A stretch of 64,000 nucleotides of DNA from Hortaea werneckii (GCA_037044905.1 JBAOKB010000173.1:372001-436000); one strand, 5' to 3'; numbered from the stretch's first letter, positions 9,939 to 21,263 are shown. A program made the numbers and translations. Notes: generated from the letters alone by a model not told the origin.

Positions 9939-12317
9939 GCATGGTCAGGTGACCGATGCTAACTGTGGCGTGACGTGGGAGGCCCGTCCGCAGGGATCTA
10001 CACTTTGAAGGACGAAGTGCCCACTCCACCATATTATGATGTACACAAGAGTAGTCCAAACCCCGCACATTGCGCAACACCAACCCCCCTCCCCACTCTC
10101 CAACAACAATGATGACCGTACACCCACTTCCCTAAGCATCCCCAGAGAACGCAGCCAGCTCCGTTATGTTTGTCAAACACAAACTCTGCAGCTTTCTTCT
10201 CAACTAATGACTGCTAGCTTTTAATCGGATCGGGCGCCGCGACCGCGGTAAACAAATGAATTATCTCGCTTAGGAAGGGTCCAATCTCGCCGGCTTCTTC
10301 TTCCGCTAGCCTCGATCACTAATGTATGTAGTCGGGAGCATTTCTTTTAGCATTCCTATCTTTTGATGTGCCTTAGCAAAAGCATCAGACTAAACTTTGG
10401 TCAAGCTCGGCCCCCAAATGTACTGGGTTGTTGTACTTAGCTTGGACGCTAAAACCTTCTGACCCGGGAACGGATTACGAAGGGAATGACGGCAAAGTGC
10501 CTACGCGGTAAGCAAAGCCGGGAAGAAGGATGGCGCTGCCAACTCCGTCATCTTTATTATCACATAAACAATCAGGGCGGGGCCCATTTCCGTTATGTCG
10601 GTCGCAATTTTCTTCGTATAGCTGGATAGTACTAGTGCGTTACGGAACGAGCTTTGGCCACTGGGTTGCTTGCACCCTGACCCGACGGTCGAGATCGGGC
10701 CTGCTCCGTTTCAACGGCATGGAAAACCGCTCAGTGCTTCTGCACAAGCGTTCGTCACATGGTTGCACCGCTACTGAGCTCCAATGCATCATTTTACATC
10801 GTATGCCCTGCGGCCTTCGGTTTGCCCACAAGATCGAAACTACTCTTCGGAACAAAGTGCCAAAGATAGGCAGACGGTTGGATGGCAAATCTACGAATCG
10901 GAGATGAGAGGGCAAGGTTTTTCATTTCCGGCTTGCTGTCAAGATGTGACACTACTAGGCGCTCGATCTCGGTGAGCAACCCATGTGTTATGGTCATCAC
11001 GCCATTCGGGCTTCACTTCTTCCCATTCTTCTTGTATCTCCTACGTCTTCCCCTCGTTTGTCTCACCGAACGAAACGGAATGATCTGAGCCCCCGTTACA
11101 TGACTTTTTCTGCCCTATGATTGGCCGAATGGCGACTGAGAATGGTAGCTGCGAGGAGACGCATGATCCCAATCAAAACGAAACGTATTCGTTGCATAGG
11201 ACTTCAGTCCGGATCTTCATCGGGAAGGACGAACAGGCTGACAGATGCTCGCCCGCTAGCAGCTGTCACTGACGGCGGCTGTGAAGTACTTCGTTGGACA
11301 TGGGCAGAAGCCGTTCCAGAAGCGTGTGCCCAACGAATGCCACGTCACAACTCGTCGTGTCGACAGCCGAGACTCAATCCTTGTCATTTGCAAGTCAAAT
11401 CGTGCTCGCAGCGGCTGGAATCGTGAAAGAATCAATCAAATTCAACCAACTTATCGACGGCTGCTGCGAGCAGAGATAGCCTCCTTTCGACATCAGCGGG
11501 GGACTGCATCTGCTTCTTGCCCTGCTGCTGCAGAACATCAATTGCGTTCCCCGAGGCTTCAGCAAGGTGCACAAGCCAGAGGACACGAGTGAATCAGTCA
11601 AACGATGCGAGTGGACTTATAGACATTGGTACCGGAATCTTTTGGTCATTGGAGACCCTGCAGGCGGCTAACATGGGTAGAATGGCGCCTCCGAGCGAAA
11701 TGCGACGATATCGGGACTTCAATGAAGCACTCTGCTGAAATAGCTCCGCTTTGACCGCTATGACCGTGTTAGTAGTTACGCTATCTGGATCGAACAGGAA
11801 TTTACACATTCAGTGGATTTCGTTGGTCGCGAGACGATGCTTACTGGAAGGATGATATTGACCTGGCAACACCCCTTTGGTCTGCAAAGAGGTCTTTACT
11901 CGCACCTCCGAAACTTGCTTTGCTATGTCTCGTCCTGAATCAAGAACACGCTTGGTAGCCTCGTGTCCAAGTCTGGCAAGACCATAATTGCTGTCGTCTG
12001 ATCTAAATTCCCTGTCTTGTCTATATTAGGACATCCGGAGCTCGATAGTCTGGTGGTAAGTTACGCGGGCAGCGGGGCCTGCCGAGAAGAGACTTGAGAG
12101 CCCGAGTCATCCCCGTCTTGTCGGCGGAAGTAACGTTTCTTGTAAGGGCCCCCAGGAAGGGCGTTTAGCTAACGAGTGGCCTGTCTATTATATTTTATCG
12201 GCCTAATGCCTGGGGGCACTGCTCGGCGGCGACGAGGTACCATCGACACTAGCGATACTTCCGCCGCCAAGGGCTAAGACAAGTCCAACGCATATACAGA
12301 TACCGATTCATGGTGGG
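9939..12317 (+). repeat. Non-coding part of block Y
   Basis: About 2.4 kb that matches 34478-36761 by eye with many small indels. Open frames are short and not preserved between the two copies, so I support no gene here. The stretch 11250-11550 also resembles 28100-28330. Confidence 0.5.
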
Positions 12318-13561
12318 GTGCTATGCGTAGATCCAGTATCCAAACCACAGGGGAAGTCTTTCAAAGTGACATATGGAACAGTCATAGCTCTGGACTGCTT
12401 GCTTAACGACTTGTACGGCCGTGAGACAACAGCAAGCGGCGCTTCCTCTAGAGGACGGGGCTGGTCCGTGAACAATTGCAGAAGATCGTCTTTTTGGTTG
12501 ACAAAGGCTGTCTGAACGCCATAAAAAAGAACGTATCATCGAAGGCCGCTTGCTTTCAGAGTACAGATGCCCGCAGTGACCGACTTGGACCATGCAATGC
12601 GAAAACACTCACAGAGGGTCCATGACTTTCCCAACCCTGAGGGCAAGCATCCGGTTGACTTTTGGGCGGTTCTTATGGCCTCTTATTGAGCTTTGTCGAC
12701 CCCACCACGAACTACGCGAAAGCAATTATAACGGTCTCGTTGCACTCAAGGTACCATATTACCTCGACGCCCTTTTCAGCCTTTGTCTAAACAAGACAAG
12801 CACTTGAGGAATGATCTAACAGGCTCTGAAGCCACCATGAAGATCACGCCGCGTAAATTTGGGGACATGTCTGATCCACTCGTGCTGCAAGTTTCAATTT
12901 TTGCATCCATGCAAGGAGTGAACTCGCAACTATTCTCCGTACAATCGGATCTGAAGCAACAATAATTACGCTCGGCGCACAAAAATCTCCATTGAAGCTC
13001 TCCGAGCCGATGAGTAAAAGCACTCGAAGAGCATGCAGTCCTCAACGAAGAGCATGCAGTCCTCAAAAATTCAGAAAGGCCACCAGCTGTGGTGGAAATA
13101 CGAGAGTTTCGCCGGGATTGACTCATATTTGCCAAAACGATGTGACGGCAATGCCAGACCACCCGTGCTACGGTATCACCTTCGAAGTGCCAATCTTTAA
13201 CCTGCCTCCCGGATGGATGGACAGTGTTTTCCAGCTGGAATTCGAGCTCACATGCAAATTGGAGGTTACGAACGGATCTCACATTCAGTTCGTATTTAAG
13301 CACCCGGTCATATTCGCAACGAGCGACCCTAGCTCTGGTTCTAGAAATGATGGCAAGACACATGATGTGTTCGCACTGGGCGATTGCGATGACGCACAAG
13401 TTTCGGACGAATCCTTTAGACGTCCCTACCAGTGCTCTAACAGCATTCTTCCTGAAGATGATCACGAAAACCCAAGGGCTACAGCTCCTGCACTGCCACT
13501 ATGGGTCAAACCAGCAGGCAGAGTAATACAATATCGATCTCTGAATGCGTCGTTCGCATAG
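12318..13561 (+). pseudogene. Large cassette gene (A and B parts), copy 1, frameshifted
   Basis: First of five copies of an unrecognised gene. Part A (12318-12515) starts MLCVDPVSKPQGKSFKVT and contains IALDCLLNDLYG. Part C is deleted. Part B is in three frames: RPHHELRESNYNGLVAL (to about 12755), KQDKHLRNDLTGSEATMKIT (from 12786), then RRACSPQKFRKATSCGGN through LQLEFELTCKLEVTNG to 13561. Frameshifts near 12760 and 12965 break it. It carries a 21-bp tandem duplication that repeats RRACSPQ. The C-terminal part contains several conserved cysteines (SCGGN, CQND, PCYG). No known domain is recognised. Confidence 0.7.
13025..13066 (+). repeat. 21-bp perfect tandem duplication
   Basis: Two identical units starting CGAAGAGCATGCAGTCCTCA. 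They duplicate seven codons in frame inside the large cassette gene of copy 1. The other copies have one unit. Confidence 0.95.
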
Positions 13562-13850
13562 CTACTACCCTGGGTTCCCAAGAACTCAGTCTAGGAACGT
13601 ATCTAGATCTATCCCGACTCTCTCGCTAGTTTGGCTCACTATATACTTAAGATGCCAGCGGGCAACAAAAAACCGAACCATCTCGCTTGCTTTTCCTGCC
13701 GCCAGCATTTCCGCCATCTAGATGACCCCGTCGATCAACTGGTCGGGAAAAGTCATGAACAGCTAGGGGTTGTAACACCATCATTTTTAATGTCAGATCA
13801 AGAATCAGGGTGGGCCAATGATGTTCGAAGCAAACTTCGTCGTATAGCTA

Positions 13851-14197
13851 AATGGTACTAGTGCGACGCCGAACGAGCTTTGATCATGGGGTTAATTTCC
13901 CCCTTGCCCAAAGATCTCACTTGGCACATCCCTTTTTGATGGCGTCGACAACCGCTCAGCGCTTCCTCTCAAGCTTCCAATGGATGACCGCAGCACCGCT
14001 GCTGAACTTCGATCTGACTTTGTACATCGCGCGCCTCGTGACGTCTGACTTGAGTATGCGATCGTCAACGATCTGCTACATGTCCTCCACTTTTCGCAAT
14101 AATGTGGCAAGGACGGCTACACCGCTGGCAACCCATATGCCATAGTCATCACACCTGACTGGCTTTTCTTCTTCCTATTCTTCGGAGCTTCCTTTAC

Positions 14198-14198
<1 letters not shown>
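13851..14198 (+). repeat. Tail of block V, no supported gene
   Basis: Matches the regions near 27470-27810 and 41330-41690. Frames are not preserved between the copies. Confidence 0.45.

Positions 14199-14228
<30 letters not shown>
14199..14228 (+). repeat. C30 homopolymer
   Basis: Thirty consecutive C residues. The paralogous positions near 27812 and 41693 carry only about five and four C, so this is a copy-specific expansion. On the minus strand it is a G30 run. Confidence 0.97.
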
Positions 14229-15119
14229 TGCTTTCCTTCTGCCTCTCTAGCTGAAGGAAGAGCAATGATGCGGGCCGCTTCTATATGACTTTGTCTGCCC
14301 GAACGCTGGCCGGATGCAGACGGAGAATGGTATCTTTGAAGAGACCCTGATTCCCGATCGAATTGAGCCGTCATAGTTGACTTTGGCATTGAGCTTCAGG
14401 TCGGGATCTTTATGTGTAAAGATAAGTAGGGTGATAGATGGTTGTCGGGATATAGCTCCTTGTTCTTCACTCCACCCGTCCATACGAAACATAGGAAGGC
14501 AGTCTCGAGCGCTTGCTCTGGAAGATCGATACCGCGTGTCTAGGTTAGTATCACTCTTTGGGTTAGCATCATCTTGGAACTAAGAAGTCAAAAACATTGT
14601 ATAGACTGCAGTACAAGTCGCATAAGGTAAGCATCTAGCATGATAGTGGTAATGAATGTGAAGCTCTTTAGCAAGTTGTCTTATGCAGTTTAACCCACCG
14701 CCGATATTTGCTCACGGGCCCTATTCGAACCACGTTAGCAGACGTGTGGAATTTTGAGTAACTAGGGATTGCGTTTAGCCTGCGCATGACTCTGCTCGCA
14801 ACCTTTGACTAATTATCTTGCGTCCTTCATACTATGCATATTTGTCTCTGCTCGTTTACTGGAGAGATGTCTTGGAGACCGATATTCATCCTGTGCCGCA
14901 GCGGCAGAGAAAGTCTCCCACTGCTGTCGAAAGCAGGCTATCTACGCTCGCAGCAACCATCGGTAAGCTGATTCTGTTACGGTCCCAGCGTCGGAATGAC
15001 GAATATTAATCTCTGCTGTCGACTGTACGAAAGATGACATTGTATTTATTAAGCACACGACTCCGATATAGCTCCTGCTCATTTCCAATGAAGTGTTTGA
15101 CAGTCGCGCCCGCGACTAT

Positions 15120-16010
15120 AGTCGGACATCGAGCGGAGCACGTTGGGCTCCCTCTTATCTTTACCGGTCGATGCGGATCGACGTAAAGATTGTGAATGCA
15201 AAGTACATTCTTGCCTCTCGGTACTCCGCAGAGAAGGAATTACCTATGTCTACTTGAGATAGGCGTTCGTTCTTGCTAGGAACGATTTGAAAAGAATACG
15301 CTCATTCGCTTAATGTAAAGACGGACGTGTCCGGAGGCAGGATACCATTGGTCAACTTATTGACTAGTTCCGTAAAGCCATTACTGGAACTGGGAATAAG
15401 TAGCACTTGCGTAGCAGCTGCAAAGCTATGGCTAGGTGCCGTCGTGCTTTTTCCTTCTGCCTTCCCAAGTGACACGTGGTCCGCTCTGGCGGCACATCAT
15501 AGTAGATTTATAATACGCCGCTAAGGGGTTGCTATGCCTAGGCTGTTTCGAATCCGTCGCCTTGCATTTCCGCATACACAGAATCTGCATAAGGTCTCAT
15601 CTGTGCAAACAAAGATGTCATGCCAAAATTGAAATGACACGTCTATCATTTTGTGCGCCGAGGAATCATATGCTGGTCTTCCCACAGAAGAAGCGGCAAG
15701 CAAGGCAAAATCAAAGCGTGGAGGTGACCCGCGCGCTTTGACTGCGTAGACCGAGTCTCGATCGGTGTCGGCGACGGTAAACGGCAGGGAATGGCGTGAG
15801 CATAGACCATCTATAGCGGCTGGCGGTCTGGCAAAACCTGCTTTGCTTCTCTCTTTACTTGTCTGTCGAGAAGTTGAACAACATCTCTTCCCCGGGCTTC
15901 ACGTCGATAAACACGATTACGCAGCGTTGATGGAAGCGAGGAAGAATGTCGCAGAGCACGAAGATTTTGCCAAGGTGCCCAAAAACAAGAACCAAAACCA
16001 CCTTGGCTGT
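15120..16010 (-). pseudogene. Decayed copy of the unrecognised minus-strand gene
   Basis: Similar to 28700-29680 and 42595-43480. The best frame (starting MRPYADSVYAEMQGDGFETA) is quickly interrupted here, whereas the copy at 28773-29195 stays open for 140 codons. Just upstream on the minus strand this copy keeps a good splice acceptor (TTTGTTTGCACAG) directly before the ATG, which the 29-kb copy lost through a 22-bp deletion. The original gene was therefore probably spliced. Function unknown. Confidence 0.45.
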
Positions 16011-16175
16011 CGTTGTCTAGAAACGCAAGGAGATCTATCACTACTCTATCGCTAGCTCGGCTTACTACAAACTTGATATGCTAGCGTGCAATACAAAGGA
16101 CTACAGCCTTACGACTTCTTAAAAACAAGCTTACGGAACATTTACAAATCTATCTTACGCAGACCTCCTATTAGA

Positions 16176-16235
16176 GTAATATATATATACTAGAGGCTCT
16201 AAGCGCTTCTTCTTTAAGCTTTACCAAGAGTTACG
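16176..16235 (+). promoter_or_regulatory. Possible TATA region of the 217-aa gene
   Basis: TAATATATATATACTAGAGG begins about 60 bp before the ATG. It is kept at 43645 in the second copy, and a related AT-rich element is seen near 62530. This is inference from position and composition. Confidence 0.35.
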
Positions 16236-16889
16236 ATGGGAGGCCGTTCTTGTATAATAATCACGACCGACCATGGAAAAGTGTTTCGGGTAGCGATGGA
16301 CTGCAACGGTGGTGTCAATATTAGGTCCCCGCTAGGCCTCGGAGACCATGTCCTCGAATTTCTCCGAGATGAGGGAAAACGTAAGGAACTTAAGCGACTG
16401 GCGTCGCGCTTCGAACTTTACGAAGTTGCAGAATCCGAGAATGACGAATGGGTGGAGGACAATTTCGAAAGACATGGTTCCAATGTACTCGAGCATCTTC
16501 TAAGGATGTTACGGAATAAGGAGGAATTAAAGGAGAAATTAATTGGCCCGAACCCTTACGTATGGCTCGATATCGACGAATATTCCTACGAAATCGATTT
16601 CTACCGGGATCAACTTTGGATTGACTATTCTCAAACCGGATATCACATTTTCGGCCTTAACTCGCTACCTAGCAGCCAAGACATTCAGATGGCTATAGCT
16701 CCTTCTCGACTAGTGGGTCTGGATTGGGGGGAAATTAGAAAAGTTAGAAGCTCTTTCCATATGGCTAGGAGGAGTTTGAATAAGGTAAGTCAGGAAATAG
16801 AAAAATCTAAAAGCTTCTACGATAATGCTTTAGAGAGTCTGGATAATTTTTATGAGGCTGTCAAAACGCTAGGCATCTTTAGCATGTAA
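16236..16889 (+). CDS. Unrecognised 217-aa cassette protein, copy 1
   Basis: Intact ATG-to-stop frame without introns. I do not recognise the family. Visible parts: a beta-rich N-terminus (CIIITTDHGKVFRVAMD); a conserved GLGDHVLEFLRDEGKRKEL helix; an acidic ENDEWVEDNFERHG segment followed by a leucine-rich helix; a strand pair around YSYEIDFYRDQLWIDYS; a short LNSLPSSQDIQ segment; and a C-terminal helical region with a possible coiled coil (SLNKVSQEIEKSKSFYDNAL). There is no signal peptide and no membrane helix, so it is probably intracellular. It is almost identical to 43705-44358, and 20685-21263 is a diverged paralogue that keeps the same order of segments. It lies upstream of and in line with the large cassette gene. 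Retained open frames in all three copies suggest a real protein. Confidence 0.65.
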   Translation: MGGRSCIIITTDHGKVFRVAMDCNGGVNIRSPLGLGDHVLEFLRDEGKRKELKRLASRFELYEVAESENDEWVEDNFERHGSNVLEHLLRMLRNKEELKEKLIGPNPYVWLDIDEYSYEIDFYRDQLWIDYSQTGYHIFGLNSLPSSQDIQMAIAPSRLVGLDWGEIRKVRSSFHMARRSLNKVSQEIEKSKSFYDNALESLDNFYEAVKTLGIFSM

Positions 16890-17786
16890 ATGATGTGCAC
16901 AACACCCGCTAGTACGGTCGTACTTAGGATGTCGGTGTTTTAAGAACGTAGGGAGTCTCAACAAGGGACACGATTCATCGCCGGATATTACGACGTCCGC
17001 GACCACAATCTGCCAATTACAAAGGAAACTAATGCAATCCTTCTCCAGCAAAAACTCATTAAGTCCAAACAGAGGCATGCTATTATGCCGGCGTAGTACA
17101 TACTTCTGTAGACAAGGCTGTTAGCCCAAATGCGAACTAGTTCTTAATCGTTTTCAATGAAAGCCAAATGGATTCGAGCTTGTAGAGCTGCGCTATCCCG
17201 GAGACAACCATCTTCTATTAAAGATTAGGGATATCGGTCGTTTTGGGCTCTCAACGTTTCATGTGCAAAGGCTTTTCGAGGAGTTGCTCGAGGAATACGC
17301 TTCGATTGAAACGGGTAGCGAAAGGTCCCCTAAGGGGTTAGCGACATGCATGGTGCTCGAACTAACCAACATGCCTCTACGTTCGTGGGAGTAGTAAAAT
17401 CTAGCCTCTCAAGCTGTCTCGTCTTGCATAGCAAGCGTTATATCTACAAGAAAGAAGATGTTGTCTCTAGACACTTATTTGTACCCACTGTACTACAAAG
17501 GTATCCCATGTGCGTTGAGCGTAGCTTAAGCTCTATAAAATCGGCAGAATTCGCCTGGATGGGAGGCAGAATATGTAGTCATTAAATAGAGAAGGACGAG
17601 ATACTCACAAGTTCTTTCAACTTAGTAGTAAGGCACAGCATAACACCGAATAACCGCGTCCCATTATTGTATTCAAAATCCTTGGCCTAACCACCGAAAA
17701 GGCTTGACCACAAGTTAAAATGGTTATCTAATACAACTTGCCGAAGCTAAAAGAAGCAAAGACGAGGAGAGAAATTACCACTTTTA
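16890..17786 (+). other. Spacer between the 217-aa gene and the large cassette gene
   Basis: About 900 bp, nearly identical to 44359-45226 apart from a 30-bp indel near 17415. Short frames such as 17346-17585 are not conserved in length. No gene is supported. Confidence 0.45.
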
Positions 17787-19335
17787 GTGTCTCGAGACGC
17801 ACTTGTGGTCGCTGGGCTCGTAAGAGAGCCGATCAGGCTTCGGCAATGCATCGATCGCTGTCACTATGGAGAGCAATGGGCTGTTCAGACTGTGAGAAGC
17901 CCTCCACCTGGCGCCGCTGCGCAGCAGAAGCGAGCCATGCTGTGGTACGACCATCTTGCATTCCATCGAGCTTGCCTGTTGACAGAGATATTGTCGGCCC
18001 CTCGAGATTGGCGGTGAAGACTTGATCGCCCGCTTTAACTAGCGAAAGGTGCCACACGTAGGTATGCTTCAGCGGTTGAACGGCACCCTGCTTCGTTCGG
18101 AAGTTCCAGACTTGCAGACGGTCTTTAAACATGTTCAGCTGAGCATCTGCTGGGCCGATGTTAAAGAAAAGTCCAAAATATTTGCGCAGGTGTCTGAGTC
18201 TATCAAACACTGCATGGCAGACCGTGTAGAAACCTCGACATGGGTCCTCTGTGTCGAGCTATAGGAGGCTTAAGTTTTATGGCTCTTTGCCAAACATCAT
18301 ATTCTCCAGCCATGAAGAATTTCATCAACCCGGGATATCTTCGTTAAAGAGAATCTTTGAAATTGCGCCTGCGTGGCAGTACGGACGTTGGCGACATTCA
18401 CGCCACAAATAGCCAAGACAGGATCTACGCCAAAACAGATACCGATCTGTGGGGGGGTGCTATGCGTTGACCTCGTATCAGAAAGGCAAGGCGTGTCTTT
18501 CAAAATGACAAGTGAGACAGTGATGGCTCTGGAATGCTTGGCCAAAGACTTGTTTACCCCCGAGTTACGAGCCAGCAGCGCTTCCTCAATGAGAACGGGG
18601 TGGCTCAACGAGCAACTGCACAACATAGCTTTCCGAGTCGACAAGGACTGTCTAATGCGACGGAGGAGAACGGGTCAGGATGCCTATCCTCGAGCGCCGC
18701 CATTGAAGTCATAGACAAGATTCAGAGGAAGCTTACAGAATATGGATGGCAGCAAGTCTGGTCATAAGAATTGTGCGCATTTCGTTGGCCATCTGAAGGC
18801 GAAGCCATGGAGTGTTTCAAAAGGCTGAATAACCGAGACCGAATGACGCGAAGTCGCCTAATGGCTTACCTGTGATCGTGACATTTGTACAGCATCTGCA
18901 AACTACTTAAAAGGCGATATAGAGATACTCTCCGCAGCGTAAGGGCATGGCTTGCAGGGAGACGTGTCAGTATACGGCGGGTGCGCATCGCAATACAGTC
19001 AGACGAGCAATTCTCGCGATAATCTTTTACTGCACATTATTTTGCTTCCTGCTAGTGAAGCCTATTTGCCATTGTCAACTGAGCTTTCAATTGATGTTTC
19101 AGCTTGACTCAAACATTATCCTTTTGCTGGTTTGGAGAGGCAGGGGAAATGGGTGTCTTTTTGAAGTGAGGACCATCACGTTTGCTAAATGCCTCTTCGG
19201 CAGGCCCACGACTCATCTCGTGATCTCGATGCCAAGTTCGTTCCTATTAGAATACTTTCCGGGAGACCAAAAGGGTCAATGTCTATACCTGGTCGTACAT
19301 TTCAACATTGTCCGTGCTTTTGGAAGTCAGGACTA
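17787..19335 (+). pseudogene. Large cassette gene, parts Q, A and C, copy 2
   Basis: Upstream portion of the large gene whose part B is 19541-20581. Part Q (17787-18017) contains VAGLVREPIRLRQCIDRCHY. Part A (18373-18714) contains VLCVDLVSERQGVSFKMT and ALECLAKDLF. Part C (about 18870-19410) contains NLLLHIILLPASEAYLPLST, then sequence in other frames. Matching parts occur in the same order near 21360, 22072 and 22590, and near 45227, 45900 and 46385. Frames change between parts, which fits either introns or decay; without transcripts I cannot choose. A possible intron is visible in copy 3 (GTAAGTATG...CCGCAG, about 45 nt, at 22503). No known domain is recognised. Confidence 0.5.
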
Positions 19336-19540
19336 AGCGCGTTACGTGAATGAAAAGGTCATCCTTCATCAATTCCGCGCATAGTTTAACGAGAAACGAT
19401 TTTATTACTTCTTCGACCGACAGACTCGTAACGACACGCGAAAGTTCGCGAAAGTCAGACCAATCAAAACCTCAAATCATTCTCGATTCGAACTGCGGTC
19501 AATTTGGATCTCCGTTTAGCAAAATAGTCGTGGATGACCA

Positions 19541-20581
19541 ATGGCGTTTTCAGAGCTAAAGAAAAGCTTTGAATTGGGTTTTAGACGGTATATATGGCCT
19601 CTAGTTGAGCTTGATCGACCCCACGACAACCTCCGCGAGCGCAATTTAGATGACTTCGTCGCGCTCGGAGTATCTTGGCGCCGCTTCCAGCCATTGCGTA
19701 CTCATAAGAAGCGTTTGAGAAACGATCTCGCACATTCCATAGTCAACATGAAGATCAAACAGTGCATATTCGACGAGACGAACAATACACTTAGGCTAAC
19801 GGTTTCAATTTGCGTTCATACGAGAAAAGAACTTGCGACCACCCTCATCGTAATGGAATACAAAGCGAAAGTTGTTGCGGCCCGTGAGCGCAAGTTTCCA
19901 TGTAGAAACTTCGAGCCGCTAAGTGAGAGCGTTAAAAGAGCGTGCAGTCCTCAAACATTTAGAAAGGCAACCGGTTGTGGTGGCAACTTTGGAGTCTTCC
20001 CAGATTCGACTTCAATTTGCCCAAACGATACTCCGACATCACCAGGCTACCCTTGCTGCTACGGCGTCAACTTGGATGTGCCCGTCCTGGATCTGGCTTC
20101 TGGGTGGAGGGAGAAAGATGCATGGCTAAAATTCGAGCTCGCATGCAAGTCGGAGGTCATGAACGGATGTCTTCAACACTGGAGATCCATGCTCCCGATT
20201 AAAGATATCACGAGCGTCTACAACTCTCGGTATGGGATTAATGAGGGTACACGGAATGATTTCACACAGGATGATCACGAGGAGCTGCCAGTCTCGAACG
20301 GATGCAGCTCTAATCATGAGATGGACGAGGGTAGACGGAATGATTTTACACAAGATGATCACGAGGAGCTGCCAGTCTCGAACGGATACTTTGGGAATGT
20401 CGACCGAGTTGACGCCACTCACATCACGCGCCTTGACGATCGTGTCAAGAACGCTAGAATCCTTGGAGCCGCCGAGGGCATTGATATGAGAGAGCACATC
20501 ACCAACATTAGCATGCCACTTAGGATCCAACCGGCAGACATAGTAATACGACATCGACTCCCACGTTCGTCGTTAGCATAG
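19541..20581 (+). CDS. Large cassette protein, part B, copy 2 (346 aa frame)
   Basis: Longest intact frame of the unrecognised family, from ATG 19541 to the stop at 20579-20581. Segments in order: FSELKKSFELGFRR; RPHDNLRERNLDDFVALGV; a basic HKKRLRNDL; a beta-rich stretch; RACSPQTFRKATGCGGN; CPNDTPTSPGYPCCYGV; LDLASGWREKDAWLKFELAC; then an acidic tail. Regularly placed cysteines (CSP, GCGGN, CPND, CCYG, LAC) could bind metal or form disulfides. An 84-bp direct duplication in the tail keeps the frame and makes this copy longer than the 280-aa version at 46999. It is probably the C-terminal exon or exons of a larger gene that starts upstream. There is no signal peptide at this ATG. The function is not known, and I find no match to a transposase or enzyme motif. 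Confidence 0.5.
   Translation: MAFSELKKSFELGFRRYIWPLVELDRPHDNLRERNLDDFVALGVSWRRFQPLRTHKKRLRNDLAHSIVNMKIKQCIFDETNNTLRLTVSICVHTRKELATTLIVMEYKAKVVAARERKFPCRNFEPLSESVKRACSPQTFRKATGCGGNFGVFPDSTSICPNDTPTSPGYPCCYGVNLDVPVLDLASGWREKDAWLKFELACKSEVMNGCLQHWRSMLPIKDITSVYNSRYGINEGTRNDFTQDDHEELPVSNGCSSNHEMDEGRRNDFTQDDHEELPVSNGYFGNVDRVDATHITRLDDRVKNARILGAAEGIDMREHITNISMPLRIQPADIVIRHRLPRSSLA
20243..20410 (+). repeat. 84-bp in-frame tandem duplication
   Basis: Two units, starting GAGGGTACACGG and GAGGGTAGACGG, similar over their first about 62 bp. Each encodes the acidic segment RNDFTQDDHEELPVSNG. The corresponding place in the copy at 46999 has a single, diverged unit (around EGTWDVITQ). Confidence 0.9.
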
Positions 20582-20684
20582 CTTTTAAACTTGGTTCTGA
20601 AGACCGTTTAGTCTAGAAACGCAAGCAGATCTATCCCTACTCTATCGCGAGCTTGGCTTACTACAAACGTGACATGACAGAATA

Positions 20685-21263
20685 TTGTTTCGGGTAGTGT
20701 TGATCCACGACGGTGGAATTTACATTGATTCCCTGCTAGGCGTCGGGGACCATGTTCTCAACTTTCTCCGAGATGAGGAAAACCGTAAGGAACTCAAGTG
20801 GAGAACGATGCAATTAAATCCTCATATACTTAACGAATCTAAGAATAACAAATGGATGAAGGCCAATTTCGAAAGGCATCGTGGCAATGTACTCGAGCCT
20901 CTTCTAGACATGTTACGGAAGGGGGGCCAATTAGAAGTCCCGCACGTCAAGGAGAGGTCCGATGTCGAAATCAATTTCGACGGGAATCAACTTCCTATCA
21001 ACTATAGTACCAACGGTGTTCAGATTTTCGACCTTAAGACGTTACCTAGTAGCCAGGAAATTTATGATAGAGTTATGGATACTTCTCGACGAGTAGATAT
21101 AAATTGGTGGGAAACTGAAGGAGCTAGAAGCTCTTGCGATACGGCCTGTAAGAGTTTGGACAATGCATATCAGGAAATGAAAGATGCTAGAAGCTCTTGC
21201 AAAAAGCTTTCTAAGAGTCTACATGGTGTATATAACGATCTCGTAGAGCAAGATGTCTTATAG
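20685..21263 (+). CDS. Unrecognised cassette protein, diverged 193-aa paralogue
   Basis: Intact frame of 192 codons plus stop, related to the 217-aa proteins at 16236 and 43705. Shared blocks are the VxxFRV-type start, GVGDHVLNFLRDEENRKEL, KWMKANFERHRGNVLEPLLDMLR, IFDLKTLPSSQEI, and a C-terminal helical region that carries a twofold internal repeat (ARSSCDTACKSLDNAY, ARSSCKKLSKSLHGVY). It starts only about 100 bp after the large cassette gene of copy 2 and is followed closely by part Q of copy 3, so it is the first gene of the third cassette. The N-terminus is about 20 residues shorter than the other members; an upstream start may have been lost. Function unknown. Confidence 0.55.
   Translation: MFRVVLIHDGGIYIDSLLGVGDHVLNFLRDEENRKELKWRTMQLNPHILNESKNNKWMKANFERHRGNVLEPLLDMLRKGGQLEVPHVKERSDVEINFDGNQLPINYSTNGVQIFDLKTLPSSQEIYDRVMDTSRRVDINWWETEGARSSCDTACKSLDNAYQEMKDARSSCKKLSKSLHGVYNDLVEQDVL

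Larger units (their letters stand above)
6822..13650 (+). repeat. Segmental duplication block Y, copy 1
   Basis: Collinear with 31485-38600 at an offset of about 24.66 kb on the left, rising to about 25.0 kb on the right because of indels. The left edge falls inside the reductase coding sequence (AATAGGTCAAATGACAGGG in both copies), so copy 1 carries only that gene's 3' end while copy 2 has more of it. This makes copy 1 the likely derived copy. The block holds the reductase 3' fragment, a BAH-like unit, 2.4 kb without a gene I can support (9939-12317) and the first copy of the large cassette gene. Relative to copy 2 it lacks about 630 bp (37040-37670) and the bZIP gene at its right end. Confidence 0.85.
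13680..20581 (+). repeat. Segmental duplication block X, copy 1
   Basis: Collinear with 41150-47841 at an offset of about 27.46 kb. Similarity is very high from 14240 to 18900: the encoded 217-aa proteins differ at only six residues. It falls off to the right, where part B is clearly diverged. Contents in order: tail of block V, remnants of an unrecognised minus-strand gene, the 217-aa gene, then parts Q, A, C and B of the large gene. Copy-specific changes are the C30 tract at 14199 and a 30-bp segment near 17415 absent from copy 2. Confidence 0.85.

Noticed and set aside
14117..14389. Glycine-run protein on the minus strand
   Set aside because: The glycines come from the C30 tract read in reverse; not a gene.
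17833..18210. 125-codon minus-strand frame opposite part Q (also 45273-45650)
   Set aside because: Open in both block X copies only because these are nearly identical; the diverged copy at 21351 matches the plus-strand frame instead.
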